32,234 nucleotides of DNA from positions 1 through 32,234 of the forward strand of contig JAIRYW010000053.1 in assembly GCA_031267645.1 (NCBI GenBank), given 5' to 3'. Source of the stretch: Propionibacteriaceae bacterium. Its GTDB lineage: Bacteria > Actinomycetota > Actinomycetes > Propionibacteriales > Propionibacteriaceae. The position numbers were made by a program, and so were the translations under genes. Of this stretch, positions 17,801 to 26,602 are shown piece by piece. The notes under the pieces were generated by a model, which made no database searches, was not told the origin of the DNA, and saw nothing but the letters and a program-made list of their open reading frames with translations. The stretch's first letter is position 1. Every line of letters starts with the position of its first letter.

Positions 17801-20800
17801 CCGGCGACTTCTGGCTCCAAGCCCAAGACCTAGCCATTCCGGACATCGGCGGCGATCTGACTTTGACCCGGTCGTACAACTCCTTGGGCCAACCCACCCG
17901 ATCGGTCCTCGGCTTCGGCTGGGAGTTCGACCATTCTCAGACCTTGGTCCGAGACCAGGACGGCGCTTTGCTGCACACCACGGCCGACGGTAAGACCTTG
18001 ACCTTCGAACCGGCCGGCGGTGGCCTTTACAACGGTCCGGTCGGCCTGGGACTGACCATCCGCGAAATCCCTTACAACGTCGGGACCGAACAGTTCTTCC
18101 GCTTCGAGTTGATCGCCGCCGACGGCGCGGTCACCAGTTTCAACGCCTGGGGCCTGGTCTCCGGCCTGACCGACGCCAACGGCTCGACCACCCGTTTGGA
18201 CTACGACGCCAACCTCAACCTGGTCGGCCTGACCAGCCCCTCCGGAGTGACTCTCGGCTTCGGCTACGACGCCCACGGCCGCCTGGCCCAGGTCACCCGG
18301 CCGGACGGCGTCCAACTGTCTTACGGCTACGACGAGGCCGGCGATCTGGTGTCCTTCACCGACGGCAACGGCAACACAGTGCGATACGTCTACGACCAGC
18401 AGCACCGCATGGTCGAGTGGTGGGACCAGGCCGGCGACCGCCAGGTCGCCAACAGCTACGACGACCTGGGCCGGGTGACGGCTCAGATCGACGCCCGGGG
18501 CGACCGTTCGACCCTGGAATACCTGCCCGGCCGCACCATCGCGACCGACGCCCGCGGCCTGGTCACGACCCACCGCTTGGACCAGCAGGGCCGCACCGTC
18601 GGCATCGACTATCCCGACGGCCAGTCCGTGACCCGGACCTACGACGCCGACAACCGTTTGATCTCGGACGAGTTCGGCTCCTACAGCTGGGACGCCGACG
18701 GCAACAAGACCGCGGAGACGGACCGGGTCGGCCGGACCTCCACTTACACCTGGGACGACCAGGGCCGGATGACCAGTTCGACCGACCCGGACGGCCGGGT
18801 CCGCCGTTGGCTCCACAGCCCGGCCGGCGACCTGCTGACGGCGACCACGCCCGCCGGCCAAGAGACGTACACCTGGGACGACCGGCATCGGATGACCAGC
18901 CACACCAATCCGCTGGGCGGAGTCGAGACCTTCGCCTACACCGGCGACTCGGCCCAACCGGCCAGCCGCACCGACGCCGCCGGGCGGACCTGGCGGATGG
19001 ACTACAACCCGATGAACCAGTTGACCGCCCTGACCGACCCGACCGGCGCGATCACCCGCCAGACCTGGGACCGAGCCGGCCAGCCGACCGGCCGGCAGAC
19101 CCCCGACGGCGGCTTCACCCAGCGCGTCCTGGACCCGGTCGGCCGCCCGGTCCAGCTGATCGAACCGACCGGCGCGATCACCTCTTTCACCTATGACGGC
19201 CGTTCCAACATCACCTCGGCGACCGACCCCCTGGGGCACACCACCTCTTTCAGCTACGACGCCAACCAGAACCTGGTGTCTGAGACCGACGGCCTCGGCG
19301 CCACCACCGTCCACCGTTACGACCAGCGCGACCGCCGGGTCGAAAGCGTCGATCCGACCGGCTCCGTCTGGCTCCAGAGCTACGACGTCTGGGGCGATCT
19401 GGTCTCCAGCGTCGATCCGACCGGGGCCGTCACCTCGTATGAACGCGACCAAGCTCTCGGCCTGCTGACCGCGGTGACCGATCCGCTGGGCCAGGTCACC
19501 TCGTACACCTACTCGCCGGCCGGCATCTTGACCTCGGTCACCCAGCCGGGCGGAGCCCAGACCGTCTTCACCATCGGCGCCGACGGACGCCTGACGCGAA
19601 TGACCGAGCCAGAGGGCAAGGTCACCAGTTTCACCTACGACGCCGCCGGAAACATCACCGCGCTGGACGTCAACGGCCGGATCACGACCTACCGCTACGA
19701 CCTGGTGGGCAATCTGACCTCCTCCGTCGACGCGGCCGGGCAGACGGCCACGTACAGCTGGGACGAGCTCGACCGACCGCTCAGCGTGACCGACGAAGCC
19801 GGCCACACCACCATCTTCGCCCACGACGCGGCCTCCCGGCTGGTGGCCCAGACCGACGCCGCCGGGGCCACCACCAACTACGCCTGGGATTTGGCGGGCA
19901 ACCTCGTCTCAGTGACGGACGCCAACGGCCACAGCACCGTCAACGCCTACGACCCGATGAACCATCTGGTGGCGGTGACCGACCCTACCGGAGCCGTCAC
20001 CAGCTACGCCTGGGACGCCGGCGAACGGCTGGTCTCAGTGACCGACCCGTACGACAACGTCACTCGCTATGAGTACGACCCACTGGGACGTCTGACCGCC
20101 GCCACCGACCCGCTCGGACGCACCGTCACCCGCCAGCTCGACCAGCTGGGCCGGCTGCTGGCCGAGACCGACCCGGCCGGTTTCACGTCCACCTGGGAGT
20201 ACGACGCCCTGGGCCAGGCCACCCGCTGGACCCGCCCCAACGGCTTCACCGTCGACTTCACTTACGACGGACTCGGCAACGTGACCGAGGCCGCCTCCGA
20301 CACCGGCGTCACCCAGACCTATGCCTGGGACACCGCCTCCCGGCCGGTCAGCGCCAGCGACACCCTGGGGCGGACGGCTTCTTGGACCCACAACGTCTGG
20401 GGAGAGCTGACTGGCGAGGTCACCTTGGACGGCGTCACCATCGCCTACCAACGCGACCAATCCGGTTCCGTCACCCGAGCCACCAGCTCGGCCGGCGGAA
20501 CGACCGCCTACACGCGCGACCCCAGGGGTGAGATCCTGACTCAGACCGACCCGACCGGCGCGACCTGGACTTACAGCCACGACGCCGTCGGCCGTCTGGT
20601 CGGCCAGACCGACCCGCTCGGCGCCGAGACCTTGTTCCAGTACGACCCGGTCGGCAATCTGACCGCCATGACGGACGCTCTGGGGCAGACCACGTCCTAC
20701 GAATACGACGCCGTCAACCGGTTGGTGACCGTGATCGACGCTCTGGGGCGGCGCACCGAGTCGCAGTTCGACGCCGCCTCCCGCCTGGTCTCGGTCACCC

Positions 20801-23800
20801 GCCCGGCCGGCGACGTGACCGCCTACGGCTGGGACGCGGCCGGCCAACTGACGGCCGTGGCCGACGCCGAAGGCGGCGTCACCGCCTACGACTGGGACCC
20901 GCGCGGCCTGCTGGCCAGCCTGACCGACCCGACCGGCGCCACCACCGCCTACCAGTGGGACGAGGTCGCCAACCTGACCGCCCAAACCGACCCGCTGGGC
21001 CGGACCACCAACTACGCCTATTCCCCCGCCAGCCAACTGACCAGCCTGACCGACCCGGCCGGCGGCGTCCACGACTACACCTGGGACGCCGCCGACCGCT
21101 TGACCTCCGTCACCACCCCGCTGGGCTACCGCCGCGACTTCGTCTACGACCAGGCCGGCAACGTGGTCCAAGAGAACGACTCCTTGGGCCGCCGGACCGA
21201 GCACAGTTGGGACGGCCTGCACAACCTGTTGTCGACGACCGACGCCATGGGCGGCGTCAGCTCCTTCTCTTACGACTCGCTGGGCCGTCCGGTCTCAGCC
21301 ACCGACGCTCTGGGCCAGAGCTGGGCCTACCAGTGGGACGCCGCCAGCCGACTGCTCCAAACCACCGATCCGTCAGGCCTTTCCACCGCCTACAGCTGGG
21401 ACCCGCTGGGTCGTCTGAACCAGCGGATCGACCCCGACGGAGCCGTCACCCAATCCAGTTACGACGCCATCGGCAATCTGACCGCGGTGACCGATCCGCT
21501 GGGCCGGGTCACCTCGTACGCCTACGACGCCGACAACCGCCCGATAGCCGTGACGGATCCGGCCGGCGAGACCGTCCGGATGGCTTGGGATGGTCTGGAC
21601 CGATTGACCGTCAGCACCGACCAAACTGGCGCCGAGACCCGCCTGGCCTGGGACGGAGCCGGCCGCCAGACCAGTTTGACCGACGCCAACGGGCATGTCA
21701 CCAGTTACGTCTGGGACGCCGCCGGCCAGTTGACCGGTCTACGCGACGCCCAGGGCCAGTCCTGGTCTTACGGCTACGACCAGTTGGGCCAGTTGATTTC
21801 GATCGACGACCCGCTGGGCCGTTCGACCCAGTACGCCCGCGACGCCGAGTCGAACCCGACCCAGGTCACCAGCCCCCTGGGCGCGGTCGAACAGTGGAGC
21901 TACGACCCGGCCGGCCGGGTGATAGAGAACGTCAAACCGGGCGGCGCGGTCACCCGCTACGACTACGACGAGCTGAACCGGCTGGTCGAGCTGTCCTACC
22001 CCGGCGCCACCGGCCAAGACGTCGGCTTCGTCTACGACGCTCTGGGCCAGCGCGTGGCGATGTCGGACCTCAGCGGCCAGTCGACCTACCGCTGGGACGA
22101 GCTGGGCCGGCTGGTCGGCGTCGTGCAAGGCGACGGCTGTCAAATCTCCTACAGCTACGGTCTGAACGGACAGATCGAGTCGATCACCTACCCGGACGGG
22201 GAGGTCGTGGCTTACGGCTACGACGCCAGCGGCGCCCTGACCACGGTCGAGGACGCCGACGGGACCTCGACCTACAGCTACGACGACAACTCCCGTGTGA
22301 TCGGTCTGACCCGTCCCGGCGGCATCGACACCGTCTATCAACGCGACCCGCGCGGAGCGGTCAGCGCGGTCGAGAACAGCGGCCCGGACGGGGAGTCGAT
22401 CTCACGCTACGAGTACGTCTTCGACGCCGCCGGCCTGATCGTGGGCGAGACTCAGACCGTCTTGGACCCGGACGGCGCCCAGACCAGGGTGGAGCGCTGG
22501 TTCAGCTACGACTCGGACGACCGTCTGGTCGCCTACAGCGAGACCGACCCGTCCCCGCTGGCCGACCCGGACGACTCGTCCAGTGGTCCGTCCCGCCGAA
22601 CGGCCGGGGAACCGGCCTGGTTGGTGACGTACCAGTACGACGCCGCCGGCAATCGGTTGGAAGCCGAGCGCCGGGACCCGGCTGGGGAATTGGCCGAGCG
22701 GGTGGAGTACGTCTATGACGACGACGACCGGTTGGTGTCGGCCGATTCGACTTTGACCGGGCTGGCGACGTACGCCTATTCCGGCTCCGGGCTGCTGTTG
22801 CGGGCCGACTCGGCCGACGGCGGCCGGCTGTCCTATGAGTACACGGCGGCCGACAGGCTCCAAGCCGTCCGCGACGGCGGCCGGTTGTTGATGGCGGCCT
22901 CCTACGACGGCGTCGGCAACCGGGTCTTCCAGTTGACCAGGCGGCCGGTCGAGGGCTCCTTCCAGGTCCGGACCGGCCGGACGGCTGGGACCGATTCGGT
23001 CTTCACGGCCCGGGACGACGATCTGCTGTCCAGCCCGGCGGGAGCGTTCTGGTATGGCTTCGCCCAGCAGCTGGCCCAGCAGGCCTTCGCCATCAACAAG
23101 GGTTTGACGGTTCAGGTGGTGACGGACGTCCACGACCTGTGGGGCAAGTCCGAGGTGCGACTGCCCCGTGAGGCCGGTTTGGACGCCGCGGACGTGGCGG
23201 CCTTGGAGGACGCCGGCCTGACCAGGGGGGACGTCGACGATCTGGTGGCCGGTGGCCGGGTCACGACCGACCGGCCGGTCAGCGCGGTGGATTTGGACGG
23301 GTTCGCCTTCGATCTGATCCATTACGTCAACGACGTCAACGCCCCGTACGCGCAGGTCTTGCAGGAGTACGGCCAGCAGGGCCAGCTGGGGGCTTCCTTC
23401 ACCTATGGTTTGGAGCGGTTGTCGGTCCGAGCTGGCGGGTCGCTGCCGTGGATGGACTGGTTGACCGGGTCGGGGGAGTCGACCGGTTGGTACCTGTCGG
23501 ACGGCCGGGGTTCGGTGGGGCAGGTGGTGTCCGGCGCGGGCGGGTTGCTGTGGGGGTCGTCGTACGACCCGTGGGGCGTGCCTGAGGGTTCGGGCGACGC
23601 TTCGCCGTGGTTCGGGTTCAACGGCGAGGAGCACAATCCGGTCACGGGGTTGCAGTATCTGCGGGCGCGGTATTTGGATTCGGGTTCGGGCCGGTTCACG
23701 CAGGCGGACTCGTGGCGCGGGGAGGTGGCCGCTCCGGGCTCGTTGAATCGGTTCGTCTACGCGGAGTCGGATCCGGTCAACCGGGTCGACCCGTCGGGTC

Positions 23801-25479
23801 ATTTCTCGTTGGGCGGGGTTTTAGGCGCGGTCAAGGGCGCGGTCTCGCAGGCGGCCTCGTGGGTGAACAACAACGTCGTGAAGCCGGTCGTCAACACTGT
23901 GCGGGCGGCGGGTTCGTGGGTGAATCAGAACGTGGTCCAGCCGGTGGTCGGCTGGGTGGATCAGCATGTGGTGCAGCCTTTGCGGGGGGCGGCGTCGAAC
24001 GCGGTCGGGGCGGCCGGTCAGGTGCTCCAAAGCGTCGGTTCGGCGGTGGCTAGGGGAGTGTCGGCGGCCGGTCAGATGGTGTCTTCGACGACTCAGTGGG
24101 TGGCGCAGCGGACCGCTGAGATCCGGGCTCAGGTGGAGGAGTTCGCCTGTTCGACGGCGGATCGGTTGTCGGATGCGTGGTCGGCGACGGTGGACGCCGT
24201 CACCAGTCTGCCGTGGGACAGGATCGGTCAGGTGGCTTTGATCGTGGGTTCGACGGCGTTGGGGGCGGTGGCGACCATCGCGACGGCGGGTGCGGCGGGC
24301 CCGTTGGTGGCTGGTTTGTTGTACGCCGGGTTGGCGGCGACGACGGTGTTCGCGGTCAACGACGTGGTGGAGGCGGTGTCGGGTGAGAATCTGATCCGGG
24401 ACCAGCTGCTGGGCGGGAATCAGTTGTTGTATGACTCGATTTCGACTGGTGTGGGGTTCTTGGGCGGTTTGGGTCCGGATGATTTCGCGCGGTTCGGGGC
24501 GACGCACGCGGACGACGCCGCCAGGGCGGCGGCCGGCTTGGTCGATGACGTGGCTGGGCAGGCGGGTCGGCATGGTGACGATCTGCTGCGAGGCGCGGAC
24601 GATGTGCCGGCGGTGAAGCCGTCGCAGGTGGATCGGGTGGAGGGTTGCACGGGGACCAGTTGCACGATGCCGGGGGCTTGTTTCGTGGCTGGGACGGGTG
24701 TCCTGTTGGCGGACGGGTCGTCCAAGCCGATCGAGTCGGTGTCGGCCGGGGACGAGGTGGTGTCGTGGGACGAGTCGACTGGGGAGACGGTGTCTTCGAC
24801 GGTGGAGCGGACTTTCGTGCGGTCGGCCGCCACCTGGACGGTCGGGGTGTCCGATGGCGGGATGGTGGAGACGACGGCGGGGCATCCGTTCTGGGTGGTC
24901 GACGCCGGTTGGGTCCAGGCGGCCTCGTTGACGGTGGGGGATCGGTTGTTGGAGCCGGACGGTTCGACTTTGACGGTCGAGTCGGTTCAGGCGACCGGCC
25001 GGGTGGAGACGGTGTTCAACTTCGAGGTCGCCGGCACCCACACGTACTTCACGCGGGTGGCCGACGGGCGTTGGACCCTGGTCCACAACGACTGCGACCC
25101 CGGCGGAACACCAGCGGGGCAGGGTTCCGACGTCGGGTCCACCGCCGGTCCGTCGAAGCCGCCATTAGAACGGTCACCGGTCGGTCAAGAACTCATGGCC
25201 CAAGCCGAGGATACTCGTCTCCGGGATTTTATCGGCGAGTTGTATCGCCCAGGAGCTGATGTCGGTGATGGAGGGACTGCAGCGGCTATTATCCAAGAGC
25301 TAGCAACCGGAGGACTGGTGGGCGAAAGGAGTCATATTCAGAAAGGGCAAGACGCCATACGATATTTCGCTAGTCGACTTGGAAATGGAACATGGAGTCC
25401 AGGCGATCAGCAGATCGCACTCAATTTAATGCAGTCACTTCAGGATGCCCTTGGTTCCCTCGCTCCAAGGATCCGGTAA
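14884..25479 (+). CDS. RHS/YD-repeat polymorphic toxin with multi-pass N terminus, HINT domain and variable C-terminal toxin
   Basis: The 3531-residue product is a contact-type or secreted polymorphic toxin. I use ATG 14884, with GGGAG 6 bases upstream, rather than TTG 14860. Order of domains: several hydrophobic segments (about residues 46-68, 96-128, 140-166, 185-206, 212-236, 269-294), a Pro-rich linker to 330, a DNRLRE-like domain (583-760), a LysM-like domain (888-940), a DUF6531-like segment (about 960-1030), a long run of YD repeats (about 1100-2850), and the RHS core ending VNRVDPSGH at 2973. A helical pretoxin region follows, with three WVN/WVD repeats and hydrophobic stretches. HINT covers Cys3266 to Asp3403 (CFVAGTGV, TTAGHPFWV, GTHTYF, LVHND). 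The last 128 residues are the toxin, and their codons are visibly more AT-rich, as expected for a swapped cassette. Confidence 0.93.
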   Translation: MSLTSIVLRAGQGARALAVGAIGVTVATDSVPRLLAALAAGQGAAVARAALIAVALIGLSLALAAWLATDLARETTGGRVDGQKSNDLLRRLGRRTWAVLWGLGLWVGLAVLLSLACGVIAWALHIWFGQRLGLESWQRLVDAVVVMAALVSAPSVFALMALSLAGQDPTSRSGRAQMRRVSGRLAQVVAGTTLAGFVFWWAAVGQSDRSALLVRAGCLALVGAAALWIGLRICLSATPAAPDVASVTRRRRRIGWSWLTRWRPSPAAAKAVTGGAVVALCLSLVFSSAPPASAAPTPPPPVPAQTPAPSPDPAPPTNQPDVSTTGVELALRDPQPYYEVERPAGALTAAGDGWSIYQTGERSFSTVVGGPRATYLDQDGELAEVDDTLLPVAGGSDQAAFENAANDYDLTIPAVLTAERGVRFERDGFVLEMSPQEGDFSRPVAKSNAVLFNEVFPGVDFQYTVVQDEVKEDIVLNRVVDLTAFASTISVDGGLALSCERGAAVARATEDRGRTAAGQVVFTASAPGMVDAAGAVSDAMAVTCQPDGDQAVMTVTPSPEWLQGSARVYPVRIDPTVDIASAAVSLITVEQGSPNSVIGDNAFPYVGYDDGIASSNLLLYGNAHLMTRTYVQIDYDFARIMREARIDSATFELHHRTNWSRGQTTLGLYTVDQPWNRSVMTWNNQLGLTHTYIGQQTTVNRSSGAYLSWDVREVVNNWVQGVSPQYGLVVKALDERNMQAEVLSNKNRPSPPRLVINWSIPDPVDPNYPLGGLTVNLRPVTEKSLAGKLIVDGVFADGLAQPDAVVDYRLDPTGDGAQTMASRSYRYPNSADWDDIFPAGTHYADKLSNWQSGLFGQLELDTTYQFRANASLNGQSSPEAVSDRFLIYQVKQRDTLPFIAKYYGVPLDTLMRDNRVQDTLATDQNTLFIRNPNTTVPYNPPPLTDEQKKQIDSDLMGRGLHCEYGFEPVNFNTGDFWLQAQDLAIPDIGGDLTLTRSYNSLGQPTRSVLGFGWEFDHSQTLVRDQDGALLHTTADGKTLTFEPAGGGLYNGPVGLGLTIREIPYNVGTEQFFRFELIAADGAVTSFNAWGLVSGLTDANGSTTRLDYDANLNLVGLTSPSGVTLGFGYDAHGRLAQVTRPDGVQLSYGYDEAGDLVSFTDGNGNTVRYVYDQQHRMVEWWDQAGDRQVANSYDDLGRVTAQIDARGDRSTLEYLPGRTIATDARGLVTTHRLDQQGRTVGIDYPDGQSVTRTYDADNRLISDEFGSYSWDADGNKTAETDRVGRTSTYTWDDQGRMTSSTDPDGRVRRWLHSPAGDLLTATTPAGQETYTWDDRHRMTSHTNPLGGVETFAYTGDSAQPASRTDAAGRTWRMDYNPMNQLTALTDPTGAITRQTWDRAGQPTGRQTPDGGFTQRVLDPVGRPVQLIEPTGAITSFTYDGRSNITSATDPLGHTTSFSYDANQNLVSETDGLGATTVHRYDQRDRRVESVDPTGSVWLQSYDVWGDLVSSVDPTGAVTSYERDQALGLLTAVTDPLGQVTSYTYSPAGILTSVTQPGGAQTVFTIGADGRLTRMTEPEGKVTSFTYDAAGNITALDVNGRITTYRYDLVGNLTSSVDAAGQTATYSWDELDRPLSVTDEAGHTTIFAHDAASRLVAQTDAAGATTNYAWDLAGNLVSVTDANGHSTVNAYDPMNHLVAVTDPTGAVTSYAWDAGERLVSVTDPYDNVTRYEYDPLGRLTAATDPLGRTVTRQLDQLGRLLAETDPAGFTSTWEYDALGQATRWTRPNGFTVDFTYDGLGNVTEAASDTGVTQTYAWDTASRPVSASDTLGRTASWTHNVWGELTGEVTLDGVTIAYQRDQSGSVTRATSSAGGTTAYTRDPRGEILTQTDPTGATWTYSHDAVGRLVGQTDPLGAETLFQYDPVGNLTAMTDALGQTTSYEYDAVNRLVTVIDALGRRTESQFDAASRLVSVTRPAGDVTAYGWDAAGQLTAVADAEGGVTAYDWDPRGLLASLTDPTGATTAYQWDEVANLTAQTDPLGRTTNYAYSPASQLTSLTDPAGGVHDYTWDAADRLTSVTTPLGYRRDFVYDQAGNVVQENDSLGRRTEHSWDGLHNLLSTTDAMGGVSSFSYDSLGRPVSATDALGQSWAYQWDAASRLLQTTDPSGLSTAYSWDPLGRLNQRIDPDGAVTQSSYDAIGNLTAVTDPLGRVTSYAYDADNRPIAVTDPAGETVRMAWDGLDRLTVSTDQTGAETRLAWDGAGRQTSLTDANGHVTSYVWDAAGQLTGLRDAQGQSWSYGYDQLGQLISIDDPLGRSTQYARDAESNPTQVTSPLGAVEQWSYDPAGRVIENVKPGGAVTRYDYDELNRLVELSYPGATGQDVGFVYDALGQRVAMSDLSGQSTYRWDELGRLVGVVQGDGCQISYSYGLNGQIESITYPDGEVVAYGYDASGALTTVEDADGTSTYSYDDNSRVIGLTRPGGIDTVYQRDPRGAVSAVENSGPDGESISRYEYVFDAAGLIVGETQTVLDPDGAQTRVERWFSYDSDDRLVAYSETDPSPLADPDDSSSGPSRRTAGEPAWLVTYQYDAAGNRLEAERRDPAGELAERVEYVYDDDDRLVSADSTLTGLATYAYSGSGLLLRADSADGGRLSYEYTAADRLQAVRDGGRLLMAASYDGVGNRVFQLTRRPVEGSFQVRTGRTAGTDSVFTARDDDLLSSPAGAFWYGFAQQLAQQAFAINKGLTVQVVTDVHDLWGKSEVRLPREAGLDAADVAALEDAGLTRGDVDDLVAGGRVTTDRPVSAVDLDGFAFDLIHYVNDVNAPYAQVLQEYGQQGQLGASFTYGLERLSVRAGGSLPWMDWLTGSGESTGWYLSDGRGSVGQVVSGAGGLLWGSSYDPWGVPEGSGDASPWFGFNGEEHNPVTGLQYLRARYLDSGSGRFTQADSWRGEVAAPGSLNRFVYAESDPVNRVDPSGHFSLGGVLGAVKGAVSQAASWVNNNVVKPVVNTVRAAGSWVNQNVVQPVVGWVDQHVVQPLRGAASNAVGAAGQVLQSVGSAVARGVSAAGQMVSSTTQWVAQRTAEIRAQVEEFACSTADRLSDAWSATVDAVTSLPWDRIGQVALIVGSTALGAVATIATAGAAGPLVAGLLYAGLAATTVFAVNDVVEAVSGENLIRDQLLGGNQLLYDSISTGVGFLGGLGPDDFARFGATHADDAARAAAGLVDDVAGQAGRHGDDLLRGADDVPAVKPSQVDRVEGCTGTSCTMPGACFVAGTGVLLADGSSKPIESVSAGDEVVSWDESTGETVSSTVERTFVRSAATWTVGVSDGGMVETTAGHPFWVVDAGWVQAASLTVGDRLLEPDGSTLTVESVQATGRVETVFNFEVAGTHTYFTRVADGRWTLVHNDCDPGGTPAGQGSDVGSTAGPSKPPLERSPVGQELMAQAEDTRLRDFIGELYRPGADVGDGGTAAAIIQELATGGLVGERSHIQKGQDAIRYFASRLGNGTWSPGDQQIALNLMQSLQDALGSLAPRIR
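24757..25095 (+). repeat. HINT homology arm, copy 1 (inside the RHS gene)
   Basis: These 339 bases of the HINT coding sequence recur at 27826-28164 with the same length and frame. A hand comparison finds about 25 mismatches, roughly half of them clustered where one copy encodes GVSDGGM and the other EVNGAGS. The block ends exactly at the HINT-toxin junction (LVHND followed by C). A shorter stretch (24817-24903) recurs at 31296-31382. Confidence 0.9.
25093..25476 (+). other. C-terminal toxin domain of the RHS protein (unrecognised family)
   Basis: This is the part of the RHS gene after the HINT domain: 128 residues from CDPGGTPAGQ to the end. The first 40 or so residues are a Gly/Ser/Pro linker; the folded part begins near LMAQAEDTRLRDFIGELYRP and contains VGDGGTAAAI, ELATGGLVGERSHIQKG and a helical end, SLQDALGSLAPRIR. 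The SHIQK segment has polar residues that could be catalytic, but I do not recognise the family with confidence. Position (after HINT, before an immunity-like gene) and the drop in GC are the grounds for calling it the effector domain. Confidence 0.65.
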
Positions 25480-25540
25480 CGGCGAAATATTACCGAATAC
25501 TACGGTACAGTCGATGTATAACACCTAACCCGGAGAGAAG

Positions 25541-25993
25541 ATGGAAGCAGGAGAACTTAACGGATTGATTCTGACTGAATTCCCGGAACTGAGGCGGGAG
25601 TACGAGGATGACCAAGTGTTATGGGGGGGAGATGAATATGGTCCAACCGGATCGTACATCATTTGCGCCTGTCTCCTTAATCCATATCTGAGACTATGCC
25701 TGGACGATGATGATAAAGGCGCGGTCCAACGGGTTTTCAATTTCCTCGAGTCACTGTTGGAGTTGGGCGATGATTACGTCGACAATGTGGTCGCGGTCGG
25801 AGTGGTCGAGATGTTCTTGTACTCGTTGAGCGATGAGATGCGGGATCTGTTGGGTCCGCTGGCTCGTCGTGATTACGACGAGATGCGGGCCTGGGACGCC
25901 GAGTACGCGCGTCGGAAAGAAGCGGCGGCTCAGGCGGGCGGGAAGGTTTCCTCTCCACCTGTCGGTGATGGTCGGGCCGAGGGGTCCATATGA
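25541..25993 (+). CDS. Immunity protein candidate (DUF7674-like) for the RHS toxin
   Basis: The 150-residue acidic protein starts at ATG 25541 with GGAGAG 3 bases before it, 61 bases after the RHS stop, the standard position of a cognate immunity gene. LILTEFPELRREYEDD, the LLNPYLRL segment and FLESLLELGDDYVDN resemble the DUF7674 family, which is frequent beside polymorphic toxins. The second half, from ELGDDYVDN onward, is almost identical to the protein at 29201-29650, while the first half differs and is coded with a lower GC, which suggests exchange of the specificity half. The C-terminal 25 residues look disordered (Ala, Gly, Ser, Pro). Binding to the toxin is inferred from position. Confidence 0.7.
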   Translation: MEAGELNGLILTEFPELRREYEDDQVLWGGDEYGPTGSYIICACLLNPYLRLCLDDDDKGAVQRVFNFLESLLELGDDYVDNVVAVGVVEMFLYSLSDEMRDLLGPLARRDYDEMRAWDAEYARRKEAAAQAGGKVSSPPVGDGRAEGSI

Positions 25994-26049
25994 TATTCGC
26001 GTTGTGATTGGGGTGACGTGGTCTGGTCGCCCGACGAGGAGCACAGGCT

Positions 26050-26596
26050 ATGAGTCTCAGTGAAGTGTTGCGGGATCCGGTGATGCGGCGCCGGATTTGG
26101 GAGTACCTGGCCCGGGCGGACGCCCTGATTAGAGAATTGTCCGCTTACGTCTCGACTGCTTCGTTGAGGCTCCCGCAGGATCTGGCGTTTCACGATGAGG
26201 CTCCCCTGGCGATGGATATGGCGGCAGGGGCGGTGGTCAGCGAAGGGGCCCGGGTCCCGAAGGGGTCTGCTGCTCGATTTGGTCCGTCATGCTGATCCTC
26301 TCTCGGGCGACCTGCCGGGGGACTTGTTGTCATATGTGGACGGCCTGTCCACGTACAACGATCCTAATCTAGCTGCACCTAAAGGTGGGGAAGTGCAAAC
26401 CATTGATCCATCGAAGCTAGAATATCTTGCGGTTTGGCCGGATAAAACTAACCCGACTCATTTCGGTCTGATTCCGTCGGATGGTGGGACCATAGCGGAG
26501 TGGGCAGCCAGTGGTAGGCGGGGCGAGTCAGCTTTCAGATACACTCAGGATGTCTTGAACTCGATAATCGGAGTTCTTAAAATACCCAAGCCTTGA
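26050..26596 (+). pseudogene. Frameshifted immunity gene fragment joined to a foreign tail
   Basis: Residues from ATG 26050 (MSLSEVLRDPVMRRRIWEY) match the N terminus of the gene at 28490. Agreement continues to ARVPKG, where an extra base near 26262-26266 (GGGGTCTG against the expected GGGGCTG) breaks the frame. In the next frame the match resumes with LLLDLVRHADP and GDLPGDLLSY, to about 26335. Beyond that the sequence is unrelated and more AT-rich: 83 codons from LSTYNDPNL to VLKIPKP, with LEYLAVWPDK, HFGLIPSDGG and YTQDVLNSI, which could be the C-terminal end of another toxin cassette. A gene of a candidate immunity protein follows 6 bases later. A ribosome binding site (GAGGAG) precedes the ATG. 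Sequencing error at the frameshift cannot be excluded. Confidence 0.7.
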
Positions 26597-26602
26597 AGTC
26601 AG

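Noticed and set aside
17830-22341. Long minus-strand frames under the YD repeats (17830-19824, 20035-21222, 21739-22341) and long plus-strand frames (18417-19196, 20955-22718)
   Set aside because: They are periodic only because the YD-repeat DNA is periodic; the translations are repetitive Val/Gly/Asp or Arg/Pro strings without family features.
18187-23650. Regular repeats of about 63 bases that might suggest a CRISPR array or tandem DNA repeat
   Set aside because: The units vary in sequence but keep the YD-repeat protein pattern (G..Y.YD..G.l....d..G) in one open frame; they are coding repeats.
23821-25086. 421-codon minus-strand frame opposite the HINT and pretoxin region
   Set aside because: It is a His/Arg/Pro-rich shadow; the equivalent frame opposite the orphan HINT copy exists only because the DNA is duplicated.
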